A DNA stretch of 64,000 bases from CAVSRC01 sp963730325 (GCA_963730325.1 CAVSRC010000016.1:1-64000), one strand, 5' to 3'; positions 9,551 to 17,936 are shown, numbered from the stretch's first letter. The notes: generated by a model from the letters alone, not told the origin. Numbers and translations: made by a program.

Positions 9551-11056
9551 ATGCCCGAGCGCGTCACCGTGGCTCGACTTCCAAAGCAAGCCGACGTTGT
9601 TGTGATTGGCGGCGGTGTTGTCGGGTGCGCGATTGCGCGCGAACTGGCTCGCTATTCCCTGTCCGTGGTCCTGCTCGAACGCGCGCCCGACGTGGCGATG
9701 GGCACGTCGAAGGCCAACAGCGGCATCCTCCATGCCGGCTTCGACAACGAGCCGGGCACCTGGAAGGCGCGGCTCAACGTGCGCGGGGCGCAGCTCTACA
9801 GGGAGATCAGCGAGGATCTCGGAATCCCGCGGCGGCGGGTCGGCTCGCTGGTCGTGGCGCTCGACGAAGCCCAGCGCGCCACGCTTGAGGAGCTTCGCCG
9901 CCGCGGCATCGAGAACGGGGTGACCGGGCTTGCCCTGTGGAGCCGCGACGAGGTGCTGGCCCATGAGCCCAATCTTTCGCCGGACGTCACCGGTGCGCTG
10001 TGGGCGCCGACCGCCGCCATCGTCTGTCCGTTCACGGCGACGTTCGCGTTTGCCGAGAACGCCGTGCTCAACGGTGCGCGCATCGTCACCGGCTGCGCGG
10101 TGACCGATATCGACGTCGTCGGCGACCGGGCGATGGCCGTGGAGACCACGCTCGGCCGCATCGAAGCGTCCTTCATCGTCAACGCCGCCGGGGTCCATGC
10201 GGGCGAAGTCGCGGCGATGGCCGGCGACGAGAGCATCACCATCACGCCCCGGCGCGGCGAGTACATCCTCTTCGACCACTCCGTGAGCGAGCTGGTGCGC
10301 TCGGTCGTCTTCCCGACGCCGAGCAAAGTGTCCAAGGGCATCCTCGTGGCGCCGACGGTCCACGGCAACGTCTTCATTGGCCCGAACGCCAGCGACATCG
10401 ACGACGCGGACGATCACGAGACCACCCGCGGCGGCTTCGCGGAGATCATTTCGGGTGCGCAGCGCATGGTGCCGAAGCTTCCGCTGGCCAACGCCATCAC
10501 GGAATTCGCCGGCGTCAGGGCCGTCGCGGGCCACGATTTTGTCGTCGGCCAGTCTCCGGTCGTCCGCGGGCTGGTGCATGCCGCCGGCATCCAGTCGCCG
10601 GGCCTGACCGCTGCCCCCGCCATCGCCGAAGCGATCGTCGAGGCCCTCGGCGAGGCTGGTCTGAAGCTCGTGCCCAATCCGGCCTACCTGCCGATCAACC
10701 CGGCGCGGCCGAAATTCGCCGAAATGAGTGCTGCCGAGAGGGCGAAGCTCATCGCCGCGAACCCACTCTATGGCCGGATCATCTGCCGCTGCGAATCGAT
10801 CAGCGAAGCCGAAATCGTGGCCGCCATCCACGCCCCGGGCGGGGCCTCGACCATGGACGGCATCAAGCGGCGCGTGCGCGCGGGCATGGGCCGCTGCCAG
10901 GGCGGCTTCTGCGGGCCGCGGGTGACCGCGATCCTCGCCCGCGAACTGGGCATACCGGTGACGGCCGTGCGCAAGGACAGCGCGGACTCGTGGCTCTATC
11001 TCGACCGCGATCTGCCGCCCGCCGAACCGGAGCACGCGGAGCTGAGCGATGCCTGA
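9551..11056 (+). CDS. GlpA-like FAD glycerol-3-phosphate oxidoreductase with BFD [2Fe-2S] domain
   Basis: A 501-residue flavoprotein. Residues ~15-380 form a DAO-type FAD domain (ADVVVIGGGVVGCAIARELA, then GTSKANSGILHAGFD). The C-terminus (about 425-480) is a BFD-like [2Fe-2S] domain with four cysteines in CRC and CQGGFC. This architecture is found in the GlpA-like subunit of three-gene sets in Thermotoga and clostridia, associated with glycerol use. The ATG at 9551 has AGGA six bases upstream and is preferred over the in-frame ATG at 9530. The 3' end overlaps the next gene by eight bases. It likely oxidises glycerol-3-phosphate, passing electrons to the next two gene products; L-2-hydroxyglutarate oxidase-like activity is an alternative. 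Confidence 0.82.
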   Translation: MPERVTVARLPKQADVVVIGGGVVGCAIARELARYSLSVVLLERAPDVAMGTSKANSGILHAGFDNEPGTWKARLNVRGAQLYREISEDLGIPRRRVGSLVVALDEAQRATLEELRRRGIENGVTGLALWSRDEVLAHEPNLSPDVTGALWAPTAAIVCPFTATFAFAENAVLNGARIVTGCAVTDIDVVGDRAMAVETTLGRIEASFIVNAAGVHAGEVAAMAGDESITITPRRGEYILFDHSVSELVRSVVFPTPSKVSKGILVAPTVHGNVFIGPNASDIDDADDHETTRGGFAEIISGAQRMVPKLPLANAITEFAGVRAVAGHDFVVGQSPVVRGLVHAAGIQSPGLTAAPAIAEAIVEALGEAGLKLVPNPAYLPINPARPKFAEMSAAERAKLIAANPLYGRIICRCESISEAEIVAAIHAPGGASTMDGIKRRVRAGMGRCQGGFCGPRVTAILARELGIPVTAVRKDSADSWLYLDRDLPPAEPEHAELSDA

Positions 11057-12356
11057 GTTCCGCTACGACGTGGTGACGATCGGCGGCGGTCCGGCCGGGA
11101 TGGCGGCGGCGCTCGCCGCCAGGGAAGCCGGCGCCAAACGGGTGCTGATCATCGAGCGCGACCGCGAGCTTGGCGGCATCCTGCAGCAATGCATCCACAA
11201 CGGTTTCGGCCTGCACCGCTTCGACCTGGAACTGACCGGGCCGGGCTATGCCCATCGCTACATCGAGCTGGTGAAGGCGGCGGGCATCGATGTGTGGCTC
11301 GATTCCACGGTGCTCTCCGCCGACCCCGGCGGCATCGTGACCAGCGTCAATCCCGAGCACGGCCTGCGCGTCGTCACCGCGGCCTCGGTGGTCTATTCCA
11401 TGGGCTGCCGGGAGCGGACGCGCGGCGCGATCCGCATTCCGGGCAGCCGGCCGGCCGGCGTGTTCACGGCCGGCGCGGCGCAGCGCATGGTCAACATGGA
11501 AGGTTACCTTCCCGGCCGCGAGGTGGTGGTCGTCGGCTCCGGCGATATCGGCCTGATCATGGCGCGGCGCATGACGCTCGAAGGCGCCACGGTGAAGGGC
11601 GTGTTCGAGATCATGCCGTATTCGAACGGCCTCAACCGCAACATCGTGCAGTGTCTCGAAGATTTTGCGATCCCGCTCCATCTCAGCCACAGTGTGGTGG
11701 CCGTGCACGGCGAGGACCGCGTGACCGGAGTCACGGTCGCGCGGGTCGACGAGAAGATGATCCCGGTTGCGGGTACCGAATTCGACGTGGCGTGCGACTG
11801 CGTGCTCCTCTCGGTGGGGCTCATCCCCGAGAACGAACTCGGCCGCGCGCACGCGCTGGAGATTGACCCGGTGACCGGCGGCGCCGTCGTCGACCAGTTC
11901 CGGCGGACCAACCTTGCCGGCACCTTCGCCGCCGGCAACGTGCTGCAGGTCCACGATCTGGTCGACTGGGTGTCGCAGGAGGCCGAGATCGCCGGGAGTT
12001 CGGCGGCGTCCCACGCCCTCGGCACGCTGCCCGAGGTCAAGGACCATCGCAAGGTCACCGCGGGTGACGGGATCCGCTACGTCGTGCCCCAGAGGCTGTC
12101 GCCGCCGGCCGGCGAGTATTCCGTGCGCTTTTACATGCGCGGGCTGCTGCCCCTGGGCGAATCCGTGCTGCGCGCCTACGCGGACGATCGCCTCATCTGG
12201 GACACCGAATACGAGGTGGTCAAGCCGAGCGAGATGATCGTCGCCGACATCCCCTGGGAGAAGATCGGCGCGGCCCGCGAGGTCCGCTTCACCGTCGCAC
12301 CGGTGACGCAGGAGAGCCAGCCCCAAGGCGGACCGGTGGCGGAGGCAACGGCATGA
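11049..12356 (+). CDS. FAD/NAD(P)-dependent oxidoreductase, partner of GlpA-like protein
   Basis: A 435-residue pyridine nucleotide-disulfide type flavoprotein. The first FAD-binding motif is TIGGGPAGMAAALAAREAGAK, the second dinucleotide fold reads EVVVVGSGDIGLIMARRM near residue 157, and AGNVLQVHDLVDWVSQEAEIAG is the C-terminal FAD contact. It resembles the middle gene of the Thermotoga/clostridial GlpA-oxidoreductase-DUF1667 sets and the NAD-linked subunits of sarcosine or opine oxidases. It overlaps its upstream gene by eight bases and its downstream gene by four (ATGA), so the three proteins are probably made in fixed ratio and act as one complex. The physiological electron acceptor cannot be read from the sequence. 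Confidence 0.82.
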   Translation: MPEFRYDVVTIGGGPAGMAAALAAREAGAKRVLIIERDRELGGILQQCIHNGFGLHRFDLELTGPGYAHRYIELVKAAGIDVWLDSTVLSADPGGIVTSVNPEHGLRVVTAASVVYSMGCRERTRGAIRIPGSRPAGVFTAGAAQRMVNMEGYLPGREVVVVGSGDIGLIMARRMTLEGATVKGVFEIMPYSNGLNRNIVQCLEDFAIPLHLSHSVVAVHGEDRVTGVTVARVDEKMIPVAGTEFDVACDCVLLSVGLIPENELGRAHALEIDPVTGGAVVDQFRRTNLAGTFAAGNVLQVHDLVDWVSQEAEIAGSSAASHALGTLPEVKDHRKVTAGDGIRYVVPQRLSPPAGEYSVRFYMRGLLPLGESVLRAYADDRLIWDTEYEVVKPSEMIVADIPWEKIGAAREVRFTVAPVTQESQPQGGPVAEATA

Positions 12357-13351
12357 CCCGGCGGTCGCAATCCGTTCTGTGCATCGGTTGCCCGACCGGC
12401 TGCAGCGGCGAGGTGCTGATCGAGGACGGCGTCGTCGTCGAGATGCACGGCTACACCTGCAAGAAGGGCAGAGCCTACGTCAAGGAAGAGGTCGTCGCGC
12501 CGAAGCGCACGGTGACCACGACCGTGCGCGTCAACGGCGGTGCGCTGGCGCTGCTGCCGGTCGTGTCCGATCAGCCCGTTCCGAAGGGGTCGATCTTCGC
12601 CTGCCTCGGCGAGCTCCGGAAGGTCGCAGTGAGCGCGCCGGTGAAAGCCGACAGCGTGGTGCTGGCCAACGTCCTCGGCCTCGGCGTCAACTTCGTTGCG
12701 GCGCGTGACTGCCAGGCCTTCGGCAGTCCCGCGTGGGAGGCCGTCAGCCCCAAGGCGGCAGCGGAGGCGGCCGGGATCGACGATGCGCTCCGGGTCTTCG
12801 AGCAGCAGTTCGGCCTGCTGCGCAAGCGGCTGCTCAGCGATCCGAAGTCATTGCGCGAGGTGTTCATCGACGACGGCACGCGCGCCATCGCCTGGGAGTT
12901 CCATCAGGACCAGCTCGGCGTCGAATTCACGCAGACGCTCTGGAACCTGCTGCTCCGCGACGACGACATGGCGCTGATCCTGAAGCGCTTCATCTCTGCG
13001 CTGCCGCTCAGGCTCAAGGCCAAGTTCATCGCCGCGCTCGACGCCCATCTCTCCGGCCGCTACCCGATGTTCCAGGGGCGCTCGAAGGACTGGCCGGCGG
13101 AGCGACTGATCCCCGCTTACGTCCACCCCGCCGACGTCCGAACCAACGGCTTCGACCTCACCACCATGGGCCATATCGGCTACCGCACCCTTGGCTATAC
13201 CGCCCGCGAGGTCGATCTCTTCGCCTGGCTCGAAGGCCTGCGCGACGGCGCCGGCGACGCCCCCTCAGAAGCCGGCCCGGCTTCGTCCGTGCAAGACGAC
13301 GGGGCGCAGCAGACCACGAGTGCCGAATCCCCGGACGCAGGACAGGCCTGA
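12353..13351 (+). CDS. DUF1667 protein fused to an unknown ~200-residue C-terminal domain
   Basis: A 332-residue protein. Residues ~8-122 are DUF1667: cysteines C10, C13, C17 (CIGCPTGC) and C36 (YTCKKG), then PKRTVTTTVRV and LANVLGLGVNFVAARDC. The four cysteines suggest an iron-sulfur or other metal site, though this is inference. Known DUF1667 proteins are only about 120 residues; here ~200 residues follow that I do not recognise, including WEFHQDQLGVEFTQTLW, ALPLRLKAKFIAALDAHLSG and NGFDLTTMGHIGYRTLGYTA, and then a low-complexity Ser/Ala/Asp tail. The gene overlaps the oxidoreductase by ATGA and is the last of the operon. A frameshift joining two genes is unlikely, because the frame is continuous and codon use is uniform. 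Confidence 0.8.
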   Translation: MTRRSQSVLCIGCPTGCSGEVLIEDGVVVEMHGYTCKKGRAYVKEEVVAPKRTVTTTVRVNGGALALLPVVSDQPVPKGSIFACLGELRKVAVSAPVKADSVVLANVLGLGVNFVAARDCQAFGSPAWEAVSPKAAAEAAGIDDALRVFEQQFGLLRKRLLSDPKSLREVFIDDGTRAIAWEFHQDQLGVEFTQTLWNLLLRDDDMALILKRFISALPLRLKAKFIAALDAHLSGRYPMFQGRSKDWPAERLIPAYVHPADVRTNGFDLTTMGHIGYRTLGYTAREVDLFAWLEGLRDGAGDAPSEAGPASSVQDDGAQQTTSAESPDAGQA

Positions 13352-13353
13352 CC

Positions 13354-13390
13354 CTTCGCGGGCTCCGGCAGACGGCCAGAGCCCGCGAAG
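13354..13390. terminator. 12-bp hairpin between convergent operons
   Basis: The arms CTTCGCGGGCTC (13354-13365) and GAGCCCGCGAAG (13379-13390) are exact inverted complements, three bases after the DUF1667 stop and seven bases before the end of glpK. No long T-run follows on either strand, so it is best called a terminator-like hairpin that may protect or end both converging transcripts. Confidence 0.55.
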
Positions 13391-13396
13391 TCAACC

Positions 13397-14908
13397 CTAG
13401 TGTTGATCCGCCTCGCGTTTCCGCGTCAGCGTGCGCTCGACAGCCTGCCGCCATCCGCTGAGCAGGCGCTCGCGTGAGGCCCGGTCCATGTTCGGATTGA
13501 AGTTGTGGCCGCGATTGCGGGTTGCCGCCACGGCATCGAGGTCGGGCCAGACGCCGACGGCCAGTCCCGCCAGGAAGGCGGCGCCCAGTGCCGTCGTCTC
13601 GATGTGCTCGGGGCGCTCGATGGTGACCTGCAGCAGGTCCGCCAGGAACTGGCAGAGCCAGTCGTTGGCCGCCATGCCACCATCCACCCGGATCGATGAT
13701 GGCGTGCTTCCGCCGTCGAGCACCATCGCGTTGAGCAGGTCCAGCGTCTGATACGCGACCGCCTCCAGCGCCGCGCGCGCGAGGTGCGCCGACGTTGTCT
13801 CGAACGTCAGACCGATGATGCTGCCGCGCGCCGTGGCATCCCAATACGGCGCGCCCAGCCCGACGAAGGCGGGCACCATGTACACTCCGCCGTTGTCCGG
13901 CACCCGGGTCGCCATGTCATGCGTCTCGCTCGCATGGGTGACGAGGCCGATGCCATCGCGCAGCCACTTGATCGCGGCGCCGGCAACGAAGATCGACCCC
14001 TCGAGCGCATAGGTCATCTTGCCGTTGAGGCGGAAGGCCGGCGTCGTCAGCAGTGCATTGTGCGACGCGATCGCCTGATCGCCGGTATTGAGCAGCAGGA
14101 AACAACCGGTGCCATAGGTCGATTTGACGTCTCCCGGCGTGAAGCAGGCCTGGCCGAACAGGGCCGCCTGCTGGTCCCCCGCGATGCCGGCGATGGTGAT
14201 CGCCGAGCCGAAGAGGGCGGGGTCGGTGCTCCCGAAGACGTGGCTGCAGTCGTGCACCTCGGGCAGGAGCGAGCGCGGGACGCGGAAAAGCGCAGACAGT
14301 TCGTCGTCCCAGCGCTGGGCGTGGATATCGTAGAGGAGCGTGCGCCCGGCATTGGTGACGTCGGTGGCGTGGACCTTGCCGCCGGTCAGCCGCCACAGGA
14401 GGAAGCAGTCGATCGTGCCGAACGCCAGTTCGCCGCGCTCGGCGCGCGCGCGGGCGCCTTCGACATGGTCGAGAATCCAGGCGACCTTGGTCGCGGAGAA
14501 ATAGGGATCGAGCAGCAGGCCGGTCTTCTCGCGAACCAGCGGCTCGCGCCCGGCCTTGCGCAGCGCGTCGCATGTTTCCGCCGTGCGACGGTCCTGCCAG
14601 ACGATGGCGCGGTAGATGGGGCGGCCGGTGGCCCTGTCCCAGACCACGACGGTTTCGCGCTGGTTGGTGATGCCGGCGGCGGCCAGGTCCGATGCCTTCA
14701 GGCCGGCCGAGTCCAGGGCTTCCTGCACCACGGCGACGACGTCGCGCCAGATGTCCTCAGGATCGTGTTCAACCCAACCGTCGCTAGGATGGTGCTGGGC
14801 AAACTCGCGGCGCGCAACCACCACAGGGCGGCCGTTCGCGTCGAATATGATGCTGCGCGTCGACGTGGTGCCTTGGTCGATCGCCAGGACGTATGTTGTC
14901 TTCGACAA
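13397..14908 (-). CDS. glpK: Glycerol kinase
   Basis: A 503-residue FGGY-family kinase that phosphorylates glycerol to glycerol-3-phosphate with ATP in the cytoplasm. The start carries AIDQGTTSTRSIIFD, followed by GWVEHDPEDIW and WQDRRTAETC; the ATPase half includes GIAGDQQAALFGQACF and KSTYGTGCFLLLNTG, and the adenosine-binding RVDGGMAANDWLCQ is near the C-terminus. All are hallmark glycerol kinase blocks. The start is TTG at 14908, giving MSKTTYVLAIDQG, with GGGAGG 11 bases upstream. The gene converges with the GlpA-like operon and provides the substrate for both it and GlpD. Confidence 0.95.
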   Translation of the reverse strand: MSKTTYVLAIDQGTTSTRSIIFDANGRPVVVARREFAQHHPSDGWVEHDPEDIWRDVVAVVQEALDSAGLKASDLAAAGITNQRETVVVWDRATGRPIYRAIVWQDRRTAETCDALRKAGREPLVREKTGLLLDPYFSATKVAWILDHVEGARARAERGELAFGTIDCFLLWRLTGGKVHATDVTNAGRTLLYDIHAQRWDDELSALFRVPRSLLPEVHDCSHVFGSTDPALFGSAITIAGIAGDQQAALFGQACFTPGDVKSTYGTGCFLLLNTGDQAIASHNALLTTPAFRLNGKMTYALEGSIFVAGAAIKWLRDGIGLVTHASETHDMATRVPDNGGVYMVPAFVGLGAPYWDATARGSIIGLTFETTSAHLARAALEAVAYQTLDLLNAMVLDGGSTPSSIRVDGGMAANDWLCQFLADLLQVTIERPEHIETTALGAAFLAGLAVGVWPDLDAVAATRNRGHNFNPNMDRASRERLLSGWRQAVERTLTRKREADQH

Positions 14909-15520
14909 GTCTTTCTATCCTCCCGCTTGCTGACCAGCGACGCACTTCTCTTATGCGAGGTCTGGTCAGGCCACTGCGCGCTGGCGCGGGACAACATTCG
15001 CCTGCGCTCCAGCGCCGGGTACCGGTGCGTAGCATGGCGGTCAATAGGCGGCTAGCCCGGCGACGGACCCTGCGGCGAACTGTGTCGCCGCATTCGGATG
15101 GCTGATTGCCTGTGGCGGAAGGTTCGGCGATGGGGGGCGCCGTCATGTAGGAGGTCATCGGCGAACGATGAGACTGGTGTTGGCCTCAGTCCGGCCATCT
15201 TCCGCTCGGCTGGCCCCAACAGCGCACGCTGATCGGATTCCCGAACGGCGACGCTGCCCGCGCCTGAGCCGTAAGGCTCGCCAGACACGCCTGCGCCTCT
15301 GCCGTCATCGAGACCACCGGGAAGCGCTCCGCTCCAGCAGCCCCGGTCACCCAGAGAAAAGTCAACTGCCGAATGCCGCCCGAGAGATATCGCCGGCACT
15401 TGCGGCCGCTCACGGGCGCAAAAGCGTCTCTCCACGAACGACAGGTCAACGCGGTCGCCGCAAACGGCGCAAAACCGGGCCCTTATCCGATGGTCGGAAG
15501 GCAATAAAAACCACACAATT
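14909..15520. other. 612 bases upstream of glpK without a firm gene
   Basis: No convincing gene. Minus-strand frames of 87 codons (15186-15449) and 154 codons (15052-15516) exist but overlap each other in different frames and show no recognisable motif. From 15505 the sequence becomes A+T-rich and leads straight into a 3' fragment of tRNA-Gln at 15536. The region has the look of a recombination junction or decayed sequence, and also must hold the glpK promoter. Confidence 0.4.
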
Positions 15521-16432
15521 TCAATGCGTTATATGTGGCTGGGGGAACCAGGATTCGAACCTGGACTGATCGCCGTTCTTCAGAAGAGGGAAGGCCGGTA
15601 CGACGAAGTCGGGCGTGGCGCCGTTCAGGGCATAGACATCGGCGAGTTCCGCCTCGGACAGCGCGGCCAGGATGCCCGAGCGCACCAACGCCGAGGTCAG
15701 GCCGGCCCGGCGCGCGCCGGCGATGTCGTGTTCGACGCTGTCGCCGACGCACAGGATGCCGTCGGTCGATGTGGCCCCGATCTCCTCGATGGCGACGCGG
15801 TAGATATCGGGATGGGGCTTGCCGATCCAGGCGACGGAGCCGCCGAGTTGCCCATAAAGCTCGGCGATGCGCCCCGCCCCGAAGGTCGGTCCGCTTGCGG
15901 TCAGCATGACCGTGTCGGGATTGGTGCACAGCGCCGGGACATTGCGCGCGGCCGCCGGTTCGAGGCGCTGCCGGTAGTCCGCCAGCGTCAGCCGGTCGCC
16001 CTCGCTGCCGGCGATCAGGACGAAATCAGCATCGGCGCCGTCATCGACGATGTCGTAGCCCAGACCATCGATCGACGAGCCATCGCCGTTGCGCTCAAGA
16101 AGCAGGCAGCGCAGCGGCCTCTCCATTACGTGCGGCACCGTCAGCCTGCCTTCGGAGAGCATGCGCCAGGCGACTTCGCCGGAGGTGACCAGCAGATCGT
16201 AGCAGTCGGGCGGAAAGCCGAGATCGTGCAGACGCTCGGCATTCGGCCGCGACCGCTTGCCCGAATTGGAGAGCAGGACGATGCGCTTGCCGTCGGCCCT
16301 GATGCGGCGGAGCGCCGCGACGGCGCCGTCGTAAGGCTGCTGGCCGTCATGGAGGACGCCGAACTGGTCGACGAAGAAGGTATCGAAGGTGCCGATCAGG
16401 TCGGCCAGGCGGGCATGAAGCGGCGCCTTCAT
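15521..16432 (-). CDS. HAD-IIA hydrolase, 3' end running through a tRNA fragment
   Basis: A 303-residue HAD superfamily subfamily IIA phosphatase resembling the TIGR01459 group. Motif I is VDQFGVLHDG, motif II LLSNSGKR, and the C-terminal Mg site is IGKPHPDIY...VGDSVEHDIAGARRAG. The ATG at 16432 overlaps the kinase stop as ATGA. Relatives, as I recall them, end soon after a PDFVxPxFRW-like block; here PDFVVPAFP is followed by some 20 extra residues, most of which are encoded by the 3' fragment of a tRNA-Gln gene. The native end has therefore probably been replaced. Its substrate is unknown; a sugar phosphate is plausible given the kinase next door. Confidence 0.8.
   Translation of the reverse strand: MKAPLHARLADLIGTFDTFFVDQFGVLHDGQQPYDGAVAALRRIRADGKRIVLLSNSGKRSRPNAERLHDLGFPPDCYDLLVTSGEVAWRMLSEGRLTVPHVMERPLRCLLLERNGDGSSIDGLGYDIVDDGADADFVLIAGSEGDRLTLADYRQRLEPAAARNVPALCTNPDTVMLTASGPTFGAGRIAELYGQLGGSVAWIGKPHPDIYRVAIEEIGATSTDGILCVGDSVEHDIAGARRAGLTSALVRSGILAALSEAELADVYALNGATPDFVVPAFPLLKNGDQSRFESWFPQPHITH
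15536..15568 (-). repeat. 3' fragment of tRNA-Gln (attachment-site-like)
   Basis: These 33 bases match the 3' end of the intact tRNA-Gln at 17863-17894: acceptor strand, T-arm with TTCGAAT loop, and the encoded CCA. Differences are one extra G and two compensatory T-stem changes. Similarity stops abruptly just beyond the T-arm. Intact tRNA, then 2.3 kb, then a same-orientation 3' copy, is the layout left by integrases that use tRNA 3' ends. Confidence 0.7.
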
Positions 16433-17721
16433 CGGATCGCCCCATCCCGCTCGGCGCCCTGAAGGGCCAGAATGGCGGCGCCCATGGCCGCCTCCTCCGA
16501 CAGGACGGGCGGGAACGGCACCGGCAGGAGCCGCCGCCTGACGGCGGTCCATGCCGGGTTACCGGCGCCGCCGCCGACGGTACGGATGGAGCGCAGGGGC
16601 GGTGCGCCAAGCTCCGCCAGGCGCCGATAGCCGAGGGTCTCGATGCGGGCGATGCCTTCGAGCAGGCCCTTGAGGAACGCCGCGTCGTCGGCCGGCCGCG
16701 GCGTCATGCGCGGCGCCAGATCAGGATCGTTGACGGGAAAGCGCTCGCCCGTCTTGGGCAACGGGTAGTAGTCGAGCCCGCTGTCGGTCGCCGGATCGAT
16801 GGCGCGCGACAGCTCCGCGATCGCCGCGCCGTCGAAAAACTGCGCCAGCACGCCGCCGCCTGTGTTCGATGCGCCGCCGGCCAGCCACACGCTCCCGATC
16901 CTGTGGCTGTAGATGCCGTATTCCGGCGCAAAGATCGGCGCACCGGCGAGCATCTTGATGGTGAGCGTCGTGCCGAGTGCGCTGACGCCATCGCCCGGCG
17001 CGTCGGCGCCGGTCGCCAGGAACGATGCGCAGCCGTCCGTCGTGCCGGCGACCACCAGCACATCACCGGGCAGGCCAAAGGTCTCTGACATGGCGCGGCA
17101 GATGCCGCCTTGAACGCTGCCCGGCGCGACGACGGCGGGCAACAGGTCGACGTCCATGCCAGCCGCCGCGATCCATTGCGGCCAGGTTTCGGTCACCGGG
17201 TCGTAGCCGGTCTTCAGCGCATTGTTGGCATCGCTCAGGTCGAAGCGGCCGAGGAAACGGCCGGCCAGCCAATCCGCCTGATGGACGATGCGATGCACGC
17301 CAGGGAGCGCGCGGAAGAGAAGCGCCTTGGCGAGCCCGGAGGTGGCGCCATGCGCGGCGCTTGCCGCCGGCGCGGTCCGCCCGATCAGCGCAACGATCCC
17401 GGCATCGTCGACCGGGTCGTTGTACATCATCGGCCGGGCAAGCGGCGTGCCGTCCGCCGCCACCGGCAGGACCGTTCCCGACGTGCCGTCGATGGCCAGC
17501 GCGCGGACGCGCGACCGGTCGCCGATTTCCGCCAGCGTCGCCGTCAGCGCCACAACCAGCGCCTGCCACCAGAGGTCGGGCGCGCGACGGTCGTCGCCCA
17601 GGTCGCTGAACAGCGCCCTGCCCCCGGCAACGACCTGTCTGTCTGGCGCGATCGCCAGGGCGCGCACGCCGGAGGTGCCGACGTCAATGCCGATGACGAC
17701 CGATGGACCCTCGGATTTCAC
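16429..17721 (-). CDS. FGGY-family kinase, D-ribulokinase-like
   Basis: A 430-residue FGGY carbohydrate kinase. Blocks such as IGIDVGTSGVRALAI, IDGTSGTVLPV, YNDPVDDAG, VAGTTDGCASFLATGAD, SGLDYYPLPKTGERFP and LLEGIARIETLGYRRL follow those of the cyanobacterial/plant D-ribulose kinase group (SePSK, Arabidopsis XK-1), so D-ribulose is the first-choice substrate, with D-xylulose second. The start is uncertain: the GTG at 17721 lies 14 codons ahead of the first phosphate-binding motif, while the longer frame would reach back to near the tRNA. The stop overlaps the HAD phosphatase start (ATGA), suggesting that kinase and phosphatase act on related metabolites. Confidence 0.78.
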   Translation of the reverse strand: MKSEGPSVVIGIDVGTSGVRALAIAPDRQVVAGGRALFSDLGDDRRAPDLWWQALVVALTATLAEIGDRSRVRALAIDGTSGTVLPVAADGTPLARPMMYNDPVDDAGIVALIGRTAPAASAAHGATSGLAKALLFRALPGVHRIVHQADWLAGRFLGRFDLSDANNALKTGYDPVTETWPQWIAAAGMDVDLLPAVVAPGSVQGGICRAMSETFGLPGDVLVVAGTTDGCASFLATGADAPGDGVSALGTTLTIKMLAGAPIFAPEYGIYSHRIGSVWLAGGASNTGGGVLAQFFDGAAIAELSRAIDPATDSGLDYYPLPKTGERFPVNDPDLAPRMTPRPADDAAFLKGLLEGIARIETLGYRRLAELGAPPLRSIRTVGGGAGNPAWTAVRRRLLPVPFPPVLSEEAAMGAAILALQGAERDGAIR

Positions 17722-17862
17722 AAAGCGCGCGCCCCATGAGACTCTCGTGCCGATGGTAGCACGAGGACGACCGTCCTTGCCGGGAGGGTGACACAGGGAC
17801 GCCTGCCCCACCGCGCGGCGACGGCGCGGCGGATGCGAGGATCGGCTGTGTGTCTTGAAAGC

Positions 17863-17936
17863 TGGCTGGGGAACTAGGATTCGAACCTAGACTGGCGGAG
17901 TCAGAGTCCGCTGTCCTACCATTAGACGATTCCCCA
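17863..17936 (-). tRNA. tRNA-Gln (CUG)
   Basis: A 74-base cloverleaf with CCA encoded. The acceptor arms TGGGGAA and TTCCCCA pair, the anticodon stem GCGGA/TCCGC encloses the loop CTCTGAC with anticodon CTG, and the T-arm CTAGG/CCTAG carries TTCGAAT. The discriminator base is G, as expected for tRNA-Gln. Its 3' end faces the HAD/kinase pair and is repeated at 15536-15568. Confidence 0.97.

Noticed and set aside
12353..13351. DUF1667 fusion considered as two genes joined by a sequence error
   Set aside because: One continuous frame with uniform codon use and no internal start site; kept as a real fusion, to be verified by orthologues.
15168..15569. 133-codon plus-strand frame ending in GNQDSNLD
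   Set aside because: Its end is only the antisense of the tRNA-Gln fragment, and the remainder is Arg-rich without a ribosome site.
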